Source: Advenella sp048381675
GTDB taxonomy: Bacteria > Pseudomonadota > Gammaproteobacteria > Burkholderiales > Burkholderiaceae_B
Assembly: GCF_048381675.1 (NCBI RefSeq)
Contig: NZ_JBLWIS010000005.1
Span: forward strand, 124,001-188,000
Length of the DNA: 64,000 nucleotides
Reading direction: 5' to 3'
Part shown: in pieces, positions 34,244 through 42,869 of the stretch
Numbering within the stretch: the stretch's first letter is position 1
How the letters are laid out: each line of letters opens with the position of its first letter
Notes under the pieces: generated by a model
Told to the model about the DNA's origin: nothing
Database searches by the model: none
What the model saw: the letters and a program-made list of their open reading frames with translations, nothing else
Program-made: the position numbers and the translations under genes

Positions 34244-35308
34244 TTAATGTGGGAAAGGCCATATCCGCAACTTCTCTTTGGCAATACTCCACAATCTTGC
34301 CAGGCCATGCGGTTCCGCAATCAGGAAAAAGACAATCAGGGCACCAAATACCATATGCTCGATGTGGGCAGCGGTATCCACCCCAATCGGAATACCCAAC
34401 ATGGCGGGAATCCGGTTAAGCAAAATGGGGATCAGGACAATAAAGGCAGCGCCATAAAAACTGCCTACGATAGAACCCAGGCCACCAATAATCACCATGA
34501 ACAAAAGTTGAAAAGAACGGTTCAGGTCAAAGGCCAGCGGCTCCCATGAACCCAGGTGCATATAACCCCACAGTACACCGGACACGCCTATGATGAACGA
34601 GCTGACCGCAAAGGCGCTAAGCTTGGCATACATGGGGCGAATGCCAATGACCGAAGCCGCCACGTCCATATCACGGATGGCCATCCACTCACGGCCAACC
34701 GCACTGCGCACCAGGTTTTTGGCCAACAGGGCAATAATGACCACCAGCAAAAGAATGAACAGATATTTCTGTACCGGTGTTTGCACATCAAAGCCAAAAA
34801 AGGTTAGCGGTGGCACCGACACGCTGCCGGAAGAAGAATAATTTGTAAAGAACGGAATCCGCAGGAAAGTCCAGTCAACAAAAAACTGGGCCGCCAGCGT
34901 GGCAACCGCCAGATACAGGCCACGGATACGCAAGCTGGGAATGCCAAATACAATTCCTACCAGCATGGAAAAGAAACCGCCCAGCAGGATTTGCAATATT
35001 AAGGGCATTTCAGGAAAACGCACCCCGAAATTCCATGCAGCATAAGCGCCTACCGCCATAAAGGCACCACTACCCAATGAAATCTGGCCACAATAGCCCA
35101 CCAGAATATTCAAGCCGATAGCCGCCAGGGAAAGAATAAGGAATGGAATAACAACGCCACTTAACAAATAGTCACTGGCCATTGCCGGCACGGCCAAAAA
35201 GGCAAATGCCAGCAAAATAACCATCAGGACACGATCCTGCCGGATCGGGAAGATCTGCTGATCGGCCCGGTAGCTTGTCTTGAACTGCCCATTTTCACGA
35301 TATAACAT
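34244..35308 (-). CDS. livM: Liv-type ABC transporter permease (LivM-like)
   Basis: A 354-residue membrane permease with about nine or ten hydrophobic helices. The family segment GYCGQISLGSGAFMAVGAYAAW is near residue 70, LAVATLAAQFFVDW follows, and the cytoplasmic coupling loop REWMAIRDMDVAASVIGI contacts the ATPase. FMVIIGGLGSIVGSFYGAAFI is the usual late helix pair. AGGAAGT precedes the ATG. It is co-transcribed with livH 25 bp upstream. Confidence 0.92.
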   Translation of the reverse strand: MLYRENGQFKTSYRADQQIFPIRQDRVLMVILLAFAFLAVPAMASDYLLSGVVIPFLILSLAAIGLNILVGYCGQISLGSGAFMAVGAYAAWNFGVRFPEMPLILQILLGGFFSMLVGIVFGIPSLRIRGLYLAVATLAAQFFVDWTFLRIPFFTNYSSSGSVSVPPLTFFGFDVQTPVQKYLFILLLVVIIALLAKNLVRSAVGREWMAIRDMDVAASVIGIRPMYAKLSAFAVSSFIIGVSGVLWGYMHLGSWEPLAFDLNRSFQLLFMVIIGGLGSIVGSFYGAAFIVLIPILLNRIPAMLGIPIGVDTAAHIEHMVFGALIVFFLIAEPHGLARLWSIAKEKLRIWPFPH

Positions 35309-35333
35309 GATGTACTTCCTTTACGCTTGGCCG

Positions 35334-36263
35334 CTATACGCGGTCGATAATCTTTTCGCCAAACAAACCTTGCGGACGGAACAGCAGGAACGTGAGAGCC
35401 AATACATAGGCAAACCAGATTTCAATGCCGCCCCCCAGATAGGGACCCAGATAAGCTTCAGACACCTTCTCGCCCACCCCAATAATGAGGCCGCCAATAA
35501 TCGCACCCGGCACAGAGGTCAGGCCACCCAGGATAACCACCGGCAAAGCCCGCAATGCCGCGGTGGAAAGCGTAAACTGCACCCCGAACTTGGAGCCCCA
35601 GATAATGCCCGCAACCAGCGCCACAATACCGGCGACCACCCATACAATGACCCAGATGCGGTTTAGGGGGATACCAATCGACTGTGCTGCCTGGTGGTCA
35701 TCAGCCACGGCCCGCAAGGCCCTTCCGGTAGAGGTGTACTGGAAGAAGAAAGCCAGGGCGGCCACCAGGGCAGCCGCAATCGCTGCCGCCGTAAGGTCTT
35801 CAAGGTTGATCAGAATGCCCCCCTCGAACAGGTTGCCCAGAATAAAGGCCGGGTCTTTGGGCATGCCGACATCAATGGTGTAAACCGAACTGCCAAACAA
35901 GGTCTGGCCGAAACCATCCAGAAAATAACTGATACCCAAGGTAGCCATTAACAGCGTAGTGGCTTCCTGGTTAACCAGGTGGCGCAACACCAACCGCTCT
36001 ACCAGCCAGGCAATCATGACCATTAAAATGGCACTGATAATGAAGGCCAGTATATTGGCCAGCCACATGCTTTCAAAACCCAGCCACTCGGGCAGCCAGG
36101 CTGAAAACCGAGCCATCGACAGTGCCGCTACCAGCACCATGGCACCCTGGGCAAAGTTAAAGACGCCCGATGCCTTGAAAATAAGTACAAAACCCAGTCC
36201 AACCAGCGCATATAGCATGCCGCTCATCAGACCACCAAATAAAGTTTCCAAGAAATATCCCAT
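35334..36263 (-). CDS. livH: Liv-type ABC transporter permease (LivH-like)
   Basis: A 309-residue permease. The start MGYFLETLFGGLMSGMLYALVGLGFVLIFKASGVFNFAQGAM is the classical LivH pattern. The coupling loop TGRALRAVADDHQAAQSIGIPLNRI and the PVVILGGLTSVPGAIIGGLIIGV segment are also in place. It pairs with the LivM-like permease to form the membrane channel. It sits 7 bp after livG. Confidence 0.93.
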   Translation of the reverse strand: MGYFLETLFGGLMSGMLYALVGLGFVLIFKASGVFNFAQGAMVLVAALSMARFSAWLPEWLGFESMWLANILAFIISAILMVMIAWLVERLVLRHLVNQEATTLLMATLGISYFLDGFGQTLFGSSVYTIDVGMPKDPAFILGNLFEGGILINLEDLTAAAIAAALVAALAFFFQYTSTGRALRAVADDHQAAQSIGIPLNRIWVIVWVVAGIVALVAGIIWGSKFGVQFTLSTAALRALPVVILGGLTSVPGAIIGGLIIGVGEKVSEAYLGPYLGGGIEIWFAYVLALTFLLFRPQGLFGEKIIDRV

Positions 36264-36270
36264 AATGCCC

Positions 36271-37065
36271 TCAATGCTCTACGCCCAGATAGGCACGAAT
36301 CACTTCTTCATTTGAACGAACCTCGGCCGGTGTGCCATCGCCAATTTTCTTGCCGTAATCCAGTACCACGACACGATCCGAAATATCCATCACGACGCCC
36401 ATATCGTGTTCGATCAACACAATGGTGGTGCCGTATTCATCGTTAACATCAAGGATGAAACGGCTCATATCCTGTTTTTCCTCGATGTTCATGCCAGCCA
36501 TGGGTTCATCAAGCAACAGCAGCCGGGGCTCCATGGCTAGCGCACGGCCCAGGTCAACCCGTTTTTGCAGGCCATAGGGCAAGCGCCCCACCGGAGTTTT
36601 GCGATACGCCTGGATTTCCAGGAAGTCGATAATGTTTTCCACAAACTCGCGGTGCCTGATTTCTTCCTTTTCGGCACCAAAAATCCTGAATGCCTGGGAC
36701 AGGATGCCGCTTTTCATGCGCAGGTTGCGACCGGTCATGATGTTATCCAGCACGCTCATCCCCTTGAACAGGGCCAGGTTCTGGAAGGTACGTGCAATGC
36801 CCATTTCGGCAGCCCGGCGCGGCGTCATGCGGTTGAAATGAGTACCGCTGAACTGTATGCCGCCTTCTTGCGGCACATAAACCCCGTTAATAACGTTTAA
36901 CATTGAACTTTTACCGGCACCGTTAGGACCGATAATGGCACGAATTTCATGCTCTTTAACATTAAATGAAATATTGGTTAACGCCTTGACACCCCCAAAT
37001 GACAGGGAAATGCTTTGCATATCCAATATCACGTCACCAATCTGCTTTTCTCGTTCGTTCATCAT
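36271..37065 (-). CDS. livG: Liv-type ABC transporter ATPase (LivG-like)
   Basis: A 264-residue ATPase. Walker A is IIGPNGAGKSSMLN, Walker B is LLLLDEPMAGMN, and the H-loop is in IVLIEHDMGVVMDISD; LPYGLQKRVDLGRALA stands in the signature position. The ARTFQNLALFKGMSVLDNIMTGR block is typical of LivG. It begins 2 bp after the long-chain-type acyl-CoA ligase gene, so ligase and importer are coupled. Two ATGs in a row (37065, 37062) are possible starts. Confidence 0.93.
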   Translation of the reverse strand: MMNEREKQIGDVILDMQSISLSFGGVKALTNISFNVKEHEIRAIIGPNGAGKSSMLNVINGVYVPQEGGIQFSGTHFNRMTPRRAAEMGIARTFQNLALFKGMSVLDNIMTGRNLRMKSGILSQAFRIFGAEKEEIRHREFVENIIDFLEIQAYRKTPVGRLPYGLQKRVDLGRALAMEPRLLLLDEPMAGMNIEEKQDMSRFILDVNDEYGTTIVLIEHDMGVVMDISDRVVVLDYGKKIGDGTPAEVRSNEEVIRAYLGVEH

Positions 37066-37067
37066 TC

Positions 37068-39041
37068 TCAGGCAGCCTTCTTCATCTTGACATCCACCAC
37101 TTTGCCTTCGGCAATTTTCAGATCGGCAGAAATTTTGCCGGTACGTCCGTCCTCAAACTTGACTTCAGTCTCGATAAACTGGTTTTTCTTGCCTTCAAAC
37201 AAGGCATCAATCAAGACTTTGTATTTATCGGCAATAAATGCCCTGCGCACCTTGCGGGTTCGGGTCAGCTCGCCATCATCGGGATCAAGTTCTTTATGCA
37301 GGATCAGGAAACGGTGAATTTGCAATCCAGCCAGCATTTCATCACTGGCCACATCAATATTGACCTGGTTAATGCAATCGGCAATCAGGTCATAGACCTC
37401 GGGCTTTGAAGCCAGGTCGGTATAACCGGCATAAGCCAGGCCACGGCGTTCGGCCCAGTTGGCCACCGCTTCAAGGTCGATGTTCACAAAGGCACAAACA
37501 AAATCCATGTCCGCCCCAAACGCCACCACTTCCTTGATGTAAGGAAAAAACTTCAGCTTGTTTTCCACATACTTGGGCGCAAACATACGGCCATCACGCA
37601 ATTTGCCCACATCCTTGGCCCGGTCAATAATCTTAAGCTGCCCGTTGGCATCAATGACCCCGGCATCCCCGGTGTGATACCAGCCATCAGTGGTAAACGA
37701 CTCTTTGGTAGACTCGGGGTTTTTGTAGTACTCTTTGAACAGGCCCGGGCTTTTTATTTGCACCTCGCCATTATCGGCAATACGTAATTGCACTCCTTCA
37801 ACGGGCGGCCCCACGGTATCAGCCCTGACATTACCATCGCTTTGCACACAGACAAATACCGAGGTTTCGGTGGAACCATACAATTGCTTTAAATTAATAC
37901 CAATTGAACGGTAGAAAGAAAACAGGTCAGGGCCAATCGCCTCACCGGCCGTATAGGCTACCCGAACCCGACTCATGCCCAGGGCGTTACGCAAAGGACC
38001 ATAAACCAACCAGTCACCCAACGAATACCTGAAACGATCCCATATGCCGACCGGTTCCTTATCAAGGATTCGGGTGCCCACCCGTTTGGCCAGCGCCATG
38101 CATGACTTGAACATAGCCTTTTTAAGGCTACCCGCATCTTCCATCCGGATCATGACCTGGGTTAGCAGGTCTTCAAGCACCCGTGGAGGAGAAAAATAAT
38201 AGGTTGGTCCGATATCGTGCATGTCAATCGACACCGTCGCCGGTGACTCGGGATGATTCACGGTAAAACCGGTCACCAGAAGCTGGGTATAGGAAAACAT
38301 GTTTTGCCCGATCCAGGCCGGTGGCAAATAGGCCAGTACCTCCTCCTTGTCGGTCAGGTTTTCCAGTTTCTGGATAACCCGGGCACGGTCGATAAGGGCG
38401 TGATGGGTAAGCACCACGCCTTTGGGCTTGCCCGTGGTGCCAGAGGTATAGAACATGGCAGCCGTATCATCAGCCTTCAGGCTTTGCACCGTGTCAGTAA
38501 AAAAACCGGGCTTGGCAAGATCATATTCCTGCCCTTTTTCTTGCAGTTTTTCCCATGACAGCAACAGCTCGTCGGTGTAGTGGCGCAGGCCACGCGGATC
38601 ATCGTAAACCACATGGGCAAGATCGGGCACCTGTTCGCGCACCTCGATCATTTTGTCCACCTGCTCCTGGTTCTCCACTACCACCACCCGCACACCGGCA
38701 TCCTGCAGCACATAAACCATTTCCTGCGCTACCGCATCCTGGTACATGGGCACAGGAATGGCCCCCAGGGACTGGGCTGCCATCATGGCCATGTACAGGC
38801 GGGGACGGTTTTCACCGACGACCGCCACATGATCATTTTTCTTGACGCCCAATGCGGCCAGGCCGCAGGCAGTTTGCCGAACCTCCTGGGCAACTTGTGC
38901 CCAGCTTAAGGTTTGCCAAATGCCCAGATCTTTTTCTCGCAATGCCGGTTTGTCAGCGCGAACTTGCGCGTGATGCAACAGCAAGGCCGGAAATGTGTCC
39001 AGACCCGCTTCCGGACCAGCACCATACATAGCGTGAGCCAT
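37068..39041 (-). CDS. AMP-dependent acyl-CoA synthetase, long-chain type
   Basis: A 657-residue adenylate-forming ligase with a canonical ATP loop YTSGTTGKPKG (198-208), the A5 motif LYGSTETSVF, A7 WYHTGDAGVID and the hinge IIDRAKDVGKLRDGRMFAPKYVEN. Size and motifs fit the long-chain fatty-acyl-CoA synthetase group (FadD15/FAA-like). It activates a carboxylic acid to its CoA thioester; the substrate is unknown. As the first gene of the Liv operon it probably traps the imported acid in the cell. GGAGACAAC precedes the ATG. It is divergent from the Crp/Fnr regulator gene. Confidence 0.9.
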   Translation of the reverse strand: MAHAMYGAGPEAGLDTFPALLLHHAQVRADKPALREKDLGIWQTLSWAQVAQEVRQTACGLAALGVKKNDHVAVVGENRPRLYMAMMAAQSLGAIPVPMYQDAVAQEMVYVLQDAGVRVVVVENQEQVDKMIEVREQVPDLAHVVYDDPRGLRHYTDELLLSWEKLQEKGQEYDLAKPGFFTDTVQSLKADDTAAMFYTSGTTGKPKGVVLTHHALIDRARVIQKLENLTDKEEVLAYLPPAWIGQNMFSYTQLLVTGFTVNHPESPATVSIDMHDIGPTYYFSPPRVLEDLLTQVMIRMEDAGSLKKAMFKSCMALAKRVGTRILDKEPVGIWDRFRYSLGDWLVYGPLRNALGMSRVRVAYTAGEAIGPDLFSFYRSIGINLKQLYGSTETSVFVCVQSDGNVRADTVGPPVEGVQLRIADNGEVQIKSPGLFKEYYKNPESTKESFTTDGWYHTGDAGVIDANGQLKIIDRAKDVGKLRDGRMFAPKYVENKLKFFPYIKEVVAFGADMDFVCAFVNIDLEAVANWAERRGLAYAGYTDLASKPEVYDLIADCINQVNIDVASDEMLAGLQIHRFLILHKELDPDDGELTRTRKVRRAFIADKYKVLIDALFEGKKNQFIETEVKFEDGRTGKISADLKIAEGKVVDVKMKKAA

Positions 39042-39171
39042 GTTGTCTCCTTGTATATTGTGTCTCTAGCATGACTTGTTCCGTTTTATTCTGTTTACCA
39101 CTAAAACTTTAAATTAGAAATAAAAACGGATGGATCAATCTTGTGTAATTATTCTTTTTAATGTATTGCAA

Positions 39172-39198
39172 AGTTAGCCTGTTGAATGTAATCTAACT
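39172..39198. promoter_or_regulatory. Inverted repeat in the ligase/regulator divergent promoter
   Basis: AGTTAG (39172-39177) and CTAACT (39193-39198) form an exact inverted repeat with a 15-bp spacer in the 199-bp region between the divergent acyl-CoA synthetase and Crp/Fnr regulator genes. It overlaps a loose TTGCAA/TGTAAT promoter-like pair on the plus strand. It does not match the usual TGTGA or TTGAT half-sites of Crp or Fnr. Confidence 0.3.
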
Positions 39199-39240
39199 GT
39201 CGTTACGGTGACATTTTGACCGCTTCTAGGGTAAGTCCTT

Positions 39241-39909
39241 ATGACTGAATTTGCTCCACATCTCTCCAGCTGGTTTCCTCTTCTGGCCCCCGAACATCAA
39301 GAACGGGTCAGGCAGGACATTAAGGTGCATCAATATCCGCCAGGCGCCATGATTGTGCGCAAGGGCGAATCTTCCGATCACTGGATTGGCGTTATTGAAG
39401 GATTAATCCGCATCTCGGTCGGCAATGCCGACGGCAAGGTCGCGGCACTCATTGGCATTCCTTCAGGGGGTTGGGTGGGTGAAGGCAGCCTGCTGAAAAA
39501 AGAACAACGCAAATATGACATTATTGCGCTGCGCCATTCCACCATTGCCAAAATGCCGGCCTACACGTTTGAATGGCTGCTGGACAATAGCATCCCTTTC
39601 AACCGCTATTTGCTGCACCTGCTTAACGAACGGGTGGGACACTTTGTCGGCAAAGCCGAACACGACCGCCTGCTAAATGCCGATGCCCGTATCGCGCGCT
39701 GCCTGGCCGAACTTTGCAACTCGCGCCTGTATCCAGGCATTGGCAATCGCATGGAAATAACCCAGGAAGAGCTAGGCTACCTGGCCCGGGTTTCACGCCA
39801 GCGGGCCAACCAGGCCCTGAAAAAACTGGAGGCAGACGGCCTGTTAAGCGTGGAGTATGGGGCTATCTGCGTAGAAGACCTGGAAGGCCTGCAAAACTAC
39901 GGTAATTAG
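39241..39909 (+). CDS. Crp/Fnr-family transcriptional regulator
   Basis: A 222-residue regulator. The cyclic-nucleotide-type beta-roll (about 15-125) includes YPPGAMIVRKGESSDHWIGVIEGLIRI and GGWVGEGSLLKKEQRKYD. The long dimer helix follows, then a Crp-type helix-turn-helix (about 170-222) with EITQEELGYLARVSRQRANQALKKLE. It has no N-terminal Fnr cysteine cluster and lacks an evident cAMP-contacting Arg/Ser pair, so its ligand is open. It is divergent from the Liv/ligase operon and is the obvious candidate to control it. Confidence 0.9.
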   Translation: MTEFAPHLSSWFPLLAPEHQERVRQDIKVHQYPPGAMIVRKGESSDHWIGVIEGLIRISVGNADGKVAALIGIPSGGWVGEGSLLKKEQRKYDIIALRHSTIAKMPAYTFEWLLDNSIPFNRYLLHLLNERVGHFVGKAEHDRLLNADARIARCLAELCNSRLYPGIGNRMEITQEELGYLARVSRQRANQALKKLEADGLLSVEYGAICVEDLEGLQNYGN

Positions 39910-39935
39910 ATGCAAACTATTTGATTTTTGCGTGT

Positions 39936-40057
39936 AACCACCCCGTCGCTGCGCGCCAACCCTCCGCAGGAGGGGAATGTGTAGTACAGTCGTTTCCACG
40001 AAGAAAGAAAATTCCCCTCCCCTGGAGGGGTGGCAGGCGCAGCCTGACGGGGTGGTT
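39936..40057. repeat. 122-bp element with inverted GC-rich ends (copy A)
   Basis: The ends AACCACCCCGTC (39936-39947) and GACGGGGTGGTT (40046-40057) are a perfect 12-bp inverted repeat. Inside, the segments around CCGCAGGAGGGGAAT and ATTCCCCTCCCCTGGAGGGG are also inverted, so the whole can fold into a long branched hairpin. The right half reads GGGGTGGCAGGCGCAGCCTG, as in copy B at 47359-47484. It lies between the convergent Crp/Fnr and yggS genes. There is no coding capacity. It behaves like a small non-autonomous repeat. Confidence 0.8.
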
Positions 40058-40067
40058 GCCGGAAGTC

Positions 40068-40754
40068 TTAAGCATAATCACGCTGGCCAAAAATGGCCGA
40101 ACCGATCCTGACTTCGGTAGAGCCTTCCTGAATGGCCCATTCAAAATCACCGCTCATGCCCATCGAAAGGGTAGGCAGCGCCAATCCGGTCTGATCTTGA
40201 CATTGCTGCCTTAAATGACGCAAGGCAGCAAAACATGCCCGCACCTTTGCCTCAGAATCGCTATTTTCAGCAACCGTCATCAACCCCATTGGGCGAAGCG
40301 TTTGCATAGCTTTGAGTTCCTGTAAAAACGCCGGCACCGCCTCGGCTGGCATGCCGGTCTTGCTTTCCTCGGGGCTGGTTTTTACCTGCACCAGCACATC
40401 TATCGTGCGGTTTTCAAGCTGCAAGCGTTTATCCAGCGCCAAGGCCAAGTCCAGCCGGTCCATAGACTGGACTTCAGCGGCATAACGGGCCACTTCCTTG
40501 GCCTTGTTGGTTTGCATATAGCCAATAATGACCCACTCAATGGGATACTCGTGAAACACTTCGGCTTTTTGCTTCATTTCCTGCACTTTATTTTCACCAA
40601 AACGGCGCAGGCCGGCATTGATTGCCTCTTGGAGCACATCGGGCCCAAAGGTTTTGCTAACCGGCAATATCCGTACACTGTCAGGTTCACGTCCTGCCCT
40701 GATACAAGCCTGTTCCACCCTTTTTTTTACTTCTTCGTAGCGTTGTGCCAGCAT
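40068..40754 (-). CDS. yggS: Pyridoxal phosphate homeostasis protein YggS/PLPBP
   Basis: A 228-residue PLP-binding protein with an alanine-racemase-type barrel, involved in cellular vitamin B6 balance with no known enzyme activity. The PLP lysine lies in LPVSKTFGPD. FGENKVQEMKQKAE, EWVIIGYMQTNKAK, LVQVKTSPEESKTG and the signature LSMGMSGDFEWAI followed by GSTEVRIGSAIFG are intact. AGGAG precedes the ATG at 40754; an in-frame GTG at 40760 is less likely. Confidence 0.94.
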   Translation of the reverse strand: MLAQRYEEVKKRVEQACIRAGREPDSVRILPVSKTFGPDVLQEAINAGLRRFGENKVQEMKQKAEVFHEYPIEWVIIGYMQTNKAKEVARYAAEVQSMDRLDLALALDKRLQLENRTIDVLVQVKTSPEESKTGMPAEAVPAFLQELKAMQTLRPMGLMTVAENSDSEAKVRACFAALRHLRQQCQDQTGLALPTLSMGMSGDFEWAIQEGSTEVRIGSAIFGQRDYA

Positions 40755-40976
40755 TACCACTGCTCCTGTTGAAAAACCAGCACCTATTTTAACCCAGCCC
40801 CTGTCGCCTACATAGAGCCAGTTGTTCGTTCGCTAACCAAGCCTCTGCAAAAGCTTGGCATGCCGCAGTGATTTGTCTTCAACGAGGCCACAACCCACCT
40901 TGCCCCAAACTTACCGTGGGGCAAGCGGTTTAAATTCGGTATAATTCAATTTTCAAATACCCCCTGCAATATCGCC

Positions 40977-41462
40977 ATGAGCCACAACAAGCCACACCAA
41001 CTTTCCATGACCATTCTAATGACCCCCGACATGGCCAACTTTGCCGGTAATGTACACGGTGGCACCATTTTGAAATACCTTGACCAGGTGGCTTTTGCCT
41101 GTGCCAGCCGTTATGCGGGTACCTATGTGGTTACCCTGTCAGTAGACCAGGTCATGTTCCGCCAACCGATTCATGTAGGCGAACTGGTGAATTTTTACGC
41201 ATCCGTTAACTACACCGGCAAAACCTCAATGGAAATTGGCATTAAAGTCGTCACGGAAAACATTCGGGAACAATTCGTGCGCCACACCAACAGCTGCTAT
41301 TTCACCATGATTGCGGTTGACGATAATGGACAACCTACGGCAGTACCCCAGCTTACTCCCACGACGGAAGAAGAAAAACATCGTTTCATTGCCGCGCAAC
41401 AACGCCGCGAACTACGTCAAGAAATGGAAAAACGCCACGCGGAAATCAGGGCAAACAACTAG
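40977..41462 (+). CDS. Acyl-CoA thioesterase, hotdog fold (YciA/BACH-like)
   Basis: A 161-residue single-hotdog thioesterase. The active-site block MANFAGNVHGGTILKYLDQVAFACASRYAG holds the conserved Asn/His-Gly-Gly and Asp residues of the YciA/cytosolic acyl-CoA hydrolase group, followed by VDQVMFRQPIHVGELVNFYASV. It ends in a charged helix rich in Glu, Arg and Gln. It hydrolyses acyl-CoA to free acid and CoA; chain length preference is not readable. It follows yggS divergently, with its own upstream region. Confidence 0.9.
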   Translation: MSHNKPHQLSMTILMTPDMANFAGNVHGGTILKYLDQVAFACASRYAGTYVVTLSVDQVMFRQPIHVGELVNFYASVNYTGKTSMEIGIKVVTENIREQFVRHTNSCYFTMIAVDDNGQPTAVPQLTPTTEEEKHRFIAAQQRRELRQEMEKRHAEIRANN

Positions 41463-41498
41463 GCTGGCAAATTTTTAAGCTTATGAACAATGCCAGCC
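41462..41498. terminator. Hairpin between convergent thioesterase and Bug genes
   Basis: GGCTGGCA (41462-41469) and TGCCAGCC (41491-41498) form a perfect 8-bp inverted repeat with a 21-base, A/T-rich loop, placed between the stops of the two convergent genes. No T tract follows on either strand, so its efficiency as a terminator is doubtful. Confidence 0.35.
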
Positions 41499-41505
41499 AC
41501 AAACC

Positions 41506-42528
41506 TTAGCGGGGCCTGATTTTAGCCAGCGTGATTCGCTTGCGCCAACGCTCTGCCTCATACTGAATGAATTTATCAATATTCAGGCAAACCTTGTCAA
41601 GGGGCTTTAAACCTGTTTTTTGCATGGCCAGCTTTACCTTGGGGTCAGATACGGATTCTCGCAGCACGGAGCGCATTTTTGTTACCACCTCAGGGGCCAC
41701 GCCCTTGGGTGCCGCCACACCAACCCACCCTTCCAGGACGAAATCCGGATGCAGTTTTGTGGTTGACTCTACCATGCTCATATCAAGCCCCGGAATATCT
41801 CCGGTGGTGGCCAATACACGGATTTTATTTTCTGCCAGTAGGTCGGCAATAAAAATACCATCAAGAAAAGCAAACTGTATCCCGTTTATCGCCAGTTCAT
41901 GCAATAGCATTTGCCGGTTTGTATAAGGCATGATGTTGACATTTAAATCAGCATAATAATTGAATAACCCGGCGGCAACCTGCGAGGTGCTGTTGTAATA
42001 GCCTATCCGGTAATCGGCCGGATTAAGGCGAATGGCCTCTAACAATTGTGAAAATGTATGGAACGGACTGTTGGCCGGCACGACAAGCGCGGCAGGAGAG
42101 GTTCCAATCATGCCAATATTGACAAGATCCTGCTCAGGAGAATAGGAATTGTCTTTTTGCAACATGCTGTTAACGCCTTGGGTTGAATGCGTTGACAGCA
42201 AAAAAACACTACCATCCCCGGCAGACTGGGTGACATAATCGGCACTGATCATGCCTCCTTCCCCGCTTATTTGCATGAACTCTACGTCAGAACCTATTTT
42301 TTCATGCAAAAAACTGGAAAAAGCGGAGGCAAACTCATTCAGGGTTTTGGGCATCTGAGTACCCACCACCACGGAAACCACTGGCAAGTTGGCCGCAATA
42401 TCATGATTATGATATGCCCGGGCATGCCCAGCCAATGACAGAAAAGCCAAACCAGACACCAGCAACCAACGCATTATATGCATGAACTGTTTATTCATTA
42501 CCATGTACAAAAACCCGTGCCTATTCAT
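41506..42528 (-). CDS. Bug-family (tripartite tricarboxylate) solute-binding protein
   Basis: A 340-residue exported protein. A signal peptide (hydrophobic core about 21-34, cleavage near GHARA) precedes a Bug/TctC fold: VSVVVGTQMPKTLNEFASAF, the substrate loop GEGGMISADYVTQSAGDGSVFLLST, IGMIGTSPAALVVPANSPF, and the later EGWVGVAAPKGVAPEVVTKM. Bug proteins bind small carboxylates for TctAB-type transporters, but no tctA or tctB is near, as is common for the many orphan Bug genes of Alcaligenaceae. The early binding segment departs from the usual YPPGGxxD pattern. The exact start among several ATGs is uncertain. Confidence 0.85.
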   Translation of the reverse strand: MNRHGFLYMVMNKQFMHIMRWLLVSGLAFLSLAGHARAYHNHDIAANLPVVSVVVGTQMPKTLNEFASAFSSFLHEKIGSDVEFMQISGEGGMISADYVTQSAGDGSVFLLSTHSTQGVNSMLQKDNSYSPEQDLVNIGMIGTSPAALVVPANSPFHTFSQLLEAIRLNPADYRIGYYNSTSQVAAGLFNYYADLNVNIMPYTNRQMLLHELAINGIQFAFLDGIFIADLLAENKIRVLATTGDIPGLDMSMVESTTKLHPDFVLEGWVGVAAPKGVAPEVVTKMRSVLRESVSDPKVKLAMQKTGLKPLDKVCLNIDKFIQYEAERWRKRITLAKIRPR

Positions 42529-42869
42529 AATTAAGCCGAAAACACAAAAACCCGAACCTTGCCCTCAAGGTGCGCACTATGAATATTTACAATGCACAAA
42601 CTTTACATTTCTTAACTATTCAAACAATTTAATTTTACTTCATTTTACTAAAACTTACATTGCAGGTTACAAAAAACACTTGCGTCACGTCAAACAAAAA
42701 TACTTTCTGCATTCAGCGTGCAGACACGTCCTGACCCAAGTCCATGCACGGTGTCATGACCGGTACTTGCCATTGCCTGCCAGACTTTGCCCGTAAAAGA
42801 CAACCCATCAACATTTTTCACGTTAGCTGCTAAACTTCCAGCATTGAACATTACATTCCTGATCCCGCA
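42529..42869. other. Intergenic region between Bug and tesB genes
   Basis: 341 bp between divergent genes. The left 150 bp are strongly A/T-rich and probably hold the Bug promoter. A small inverted repeat CTGCA/TGCAG lies near 42706-42722. No gene, repeat or clear promoter boxes can be supported. Confidence 0.4.
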
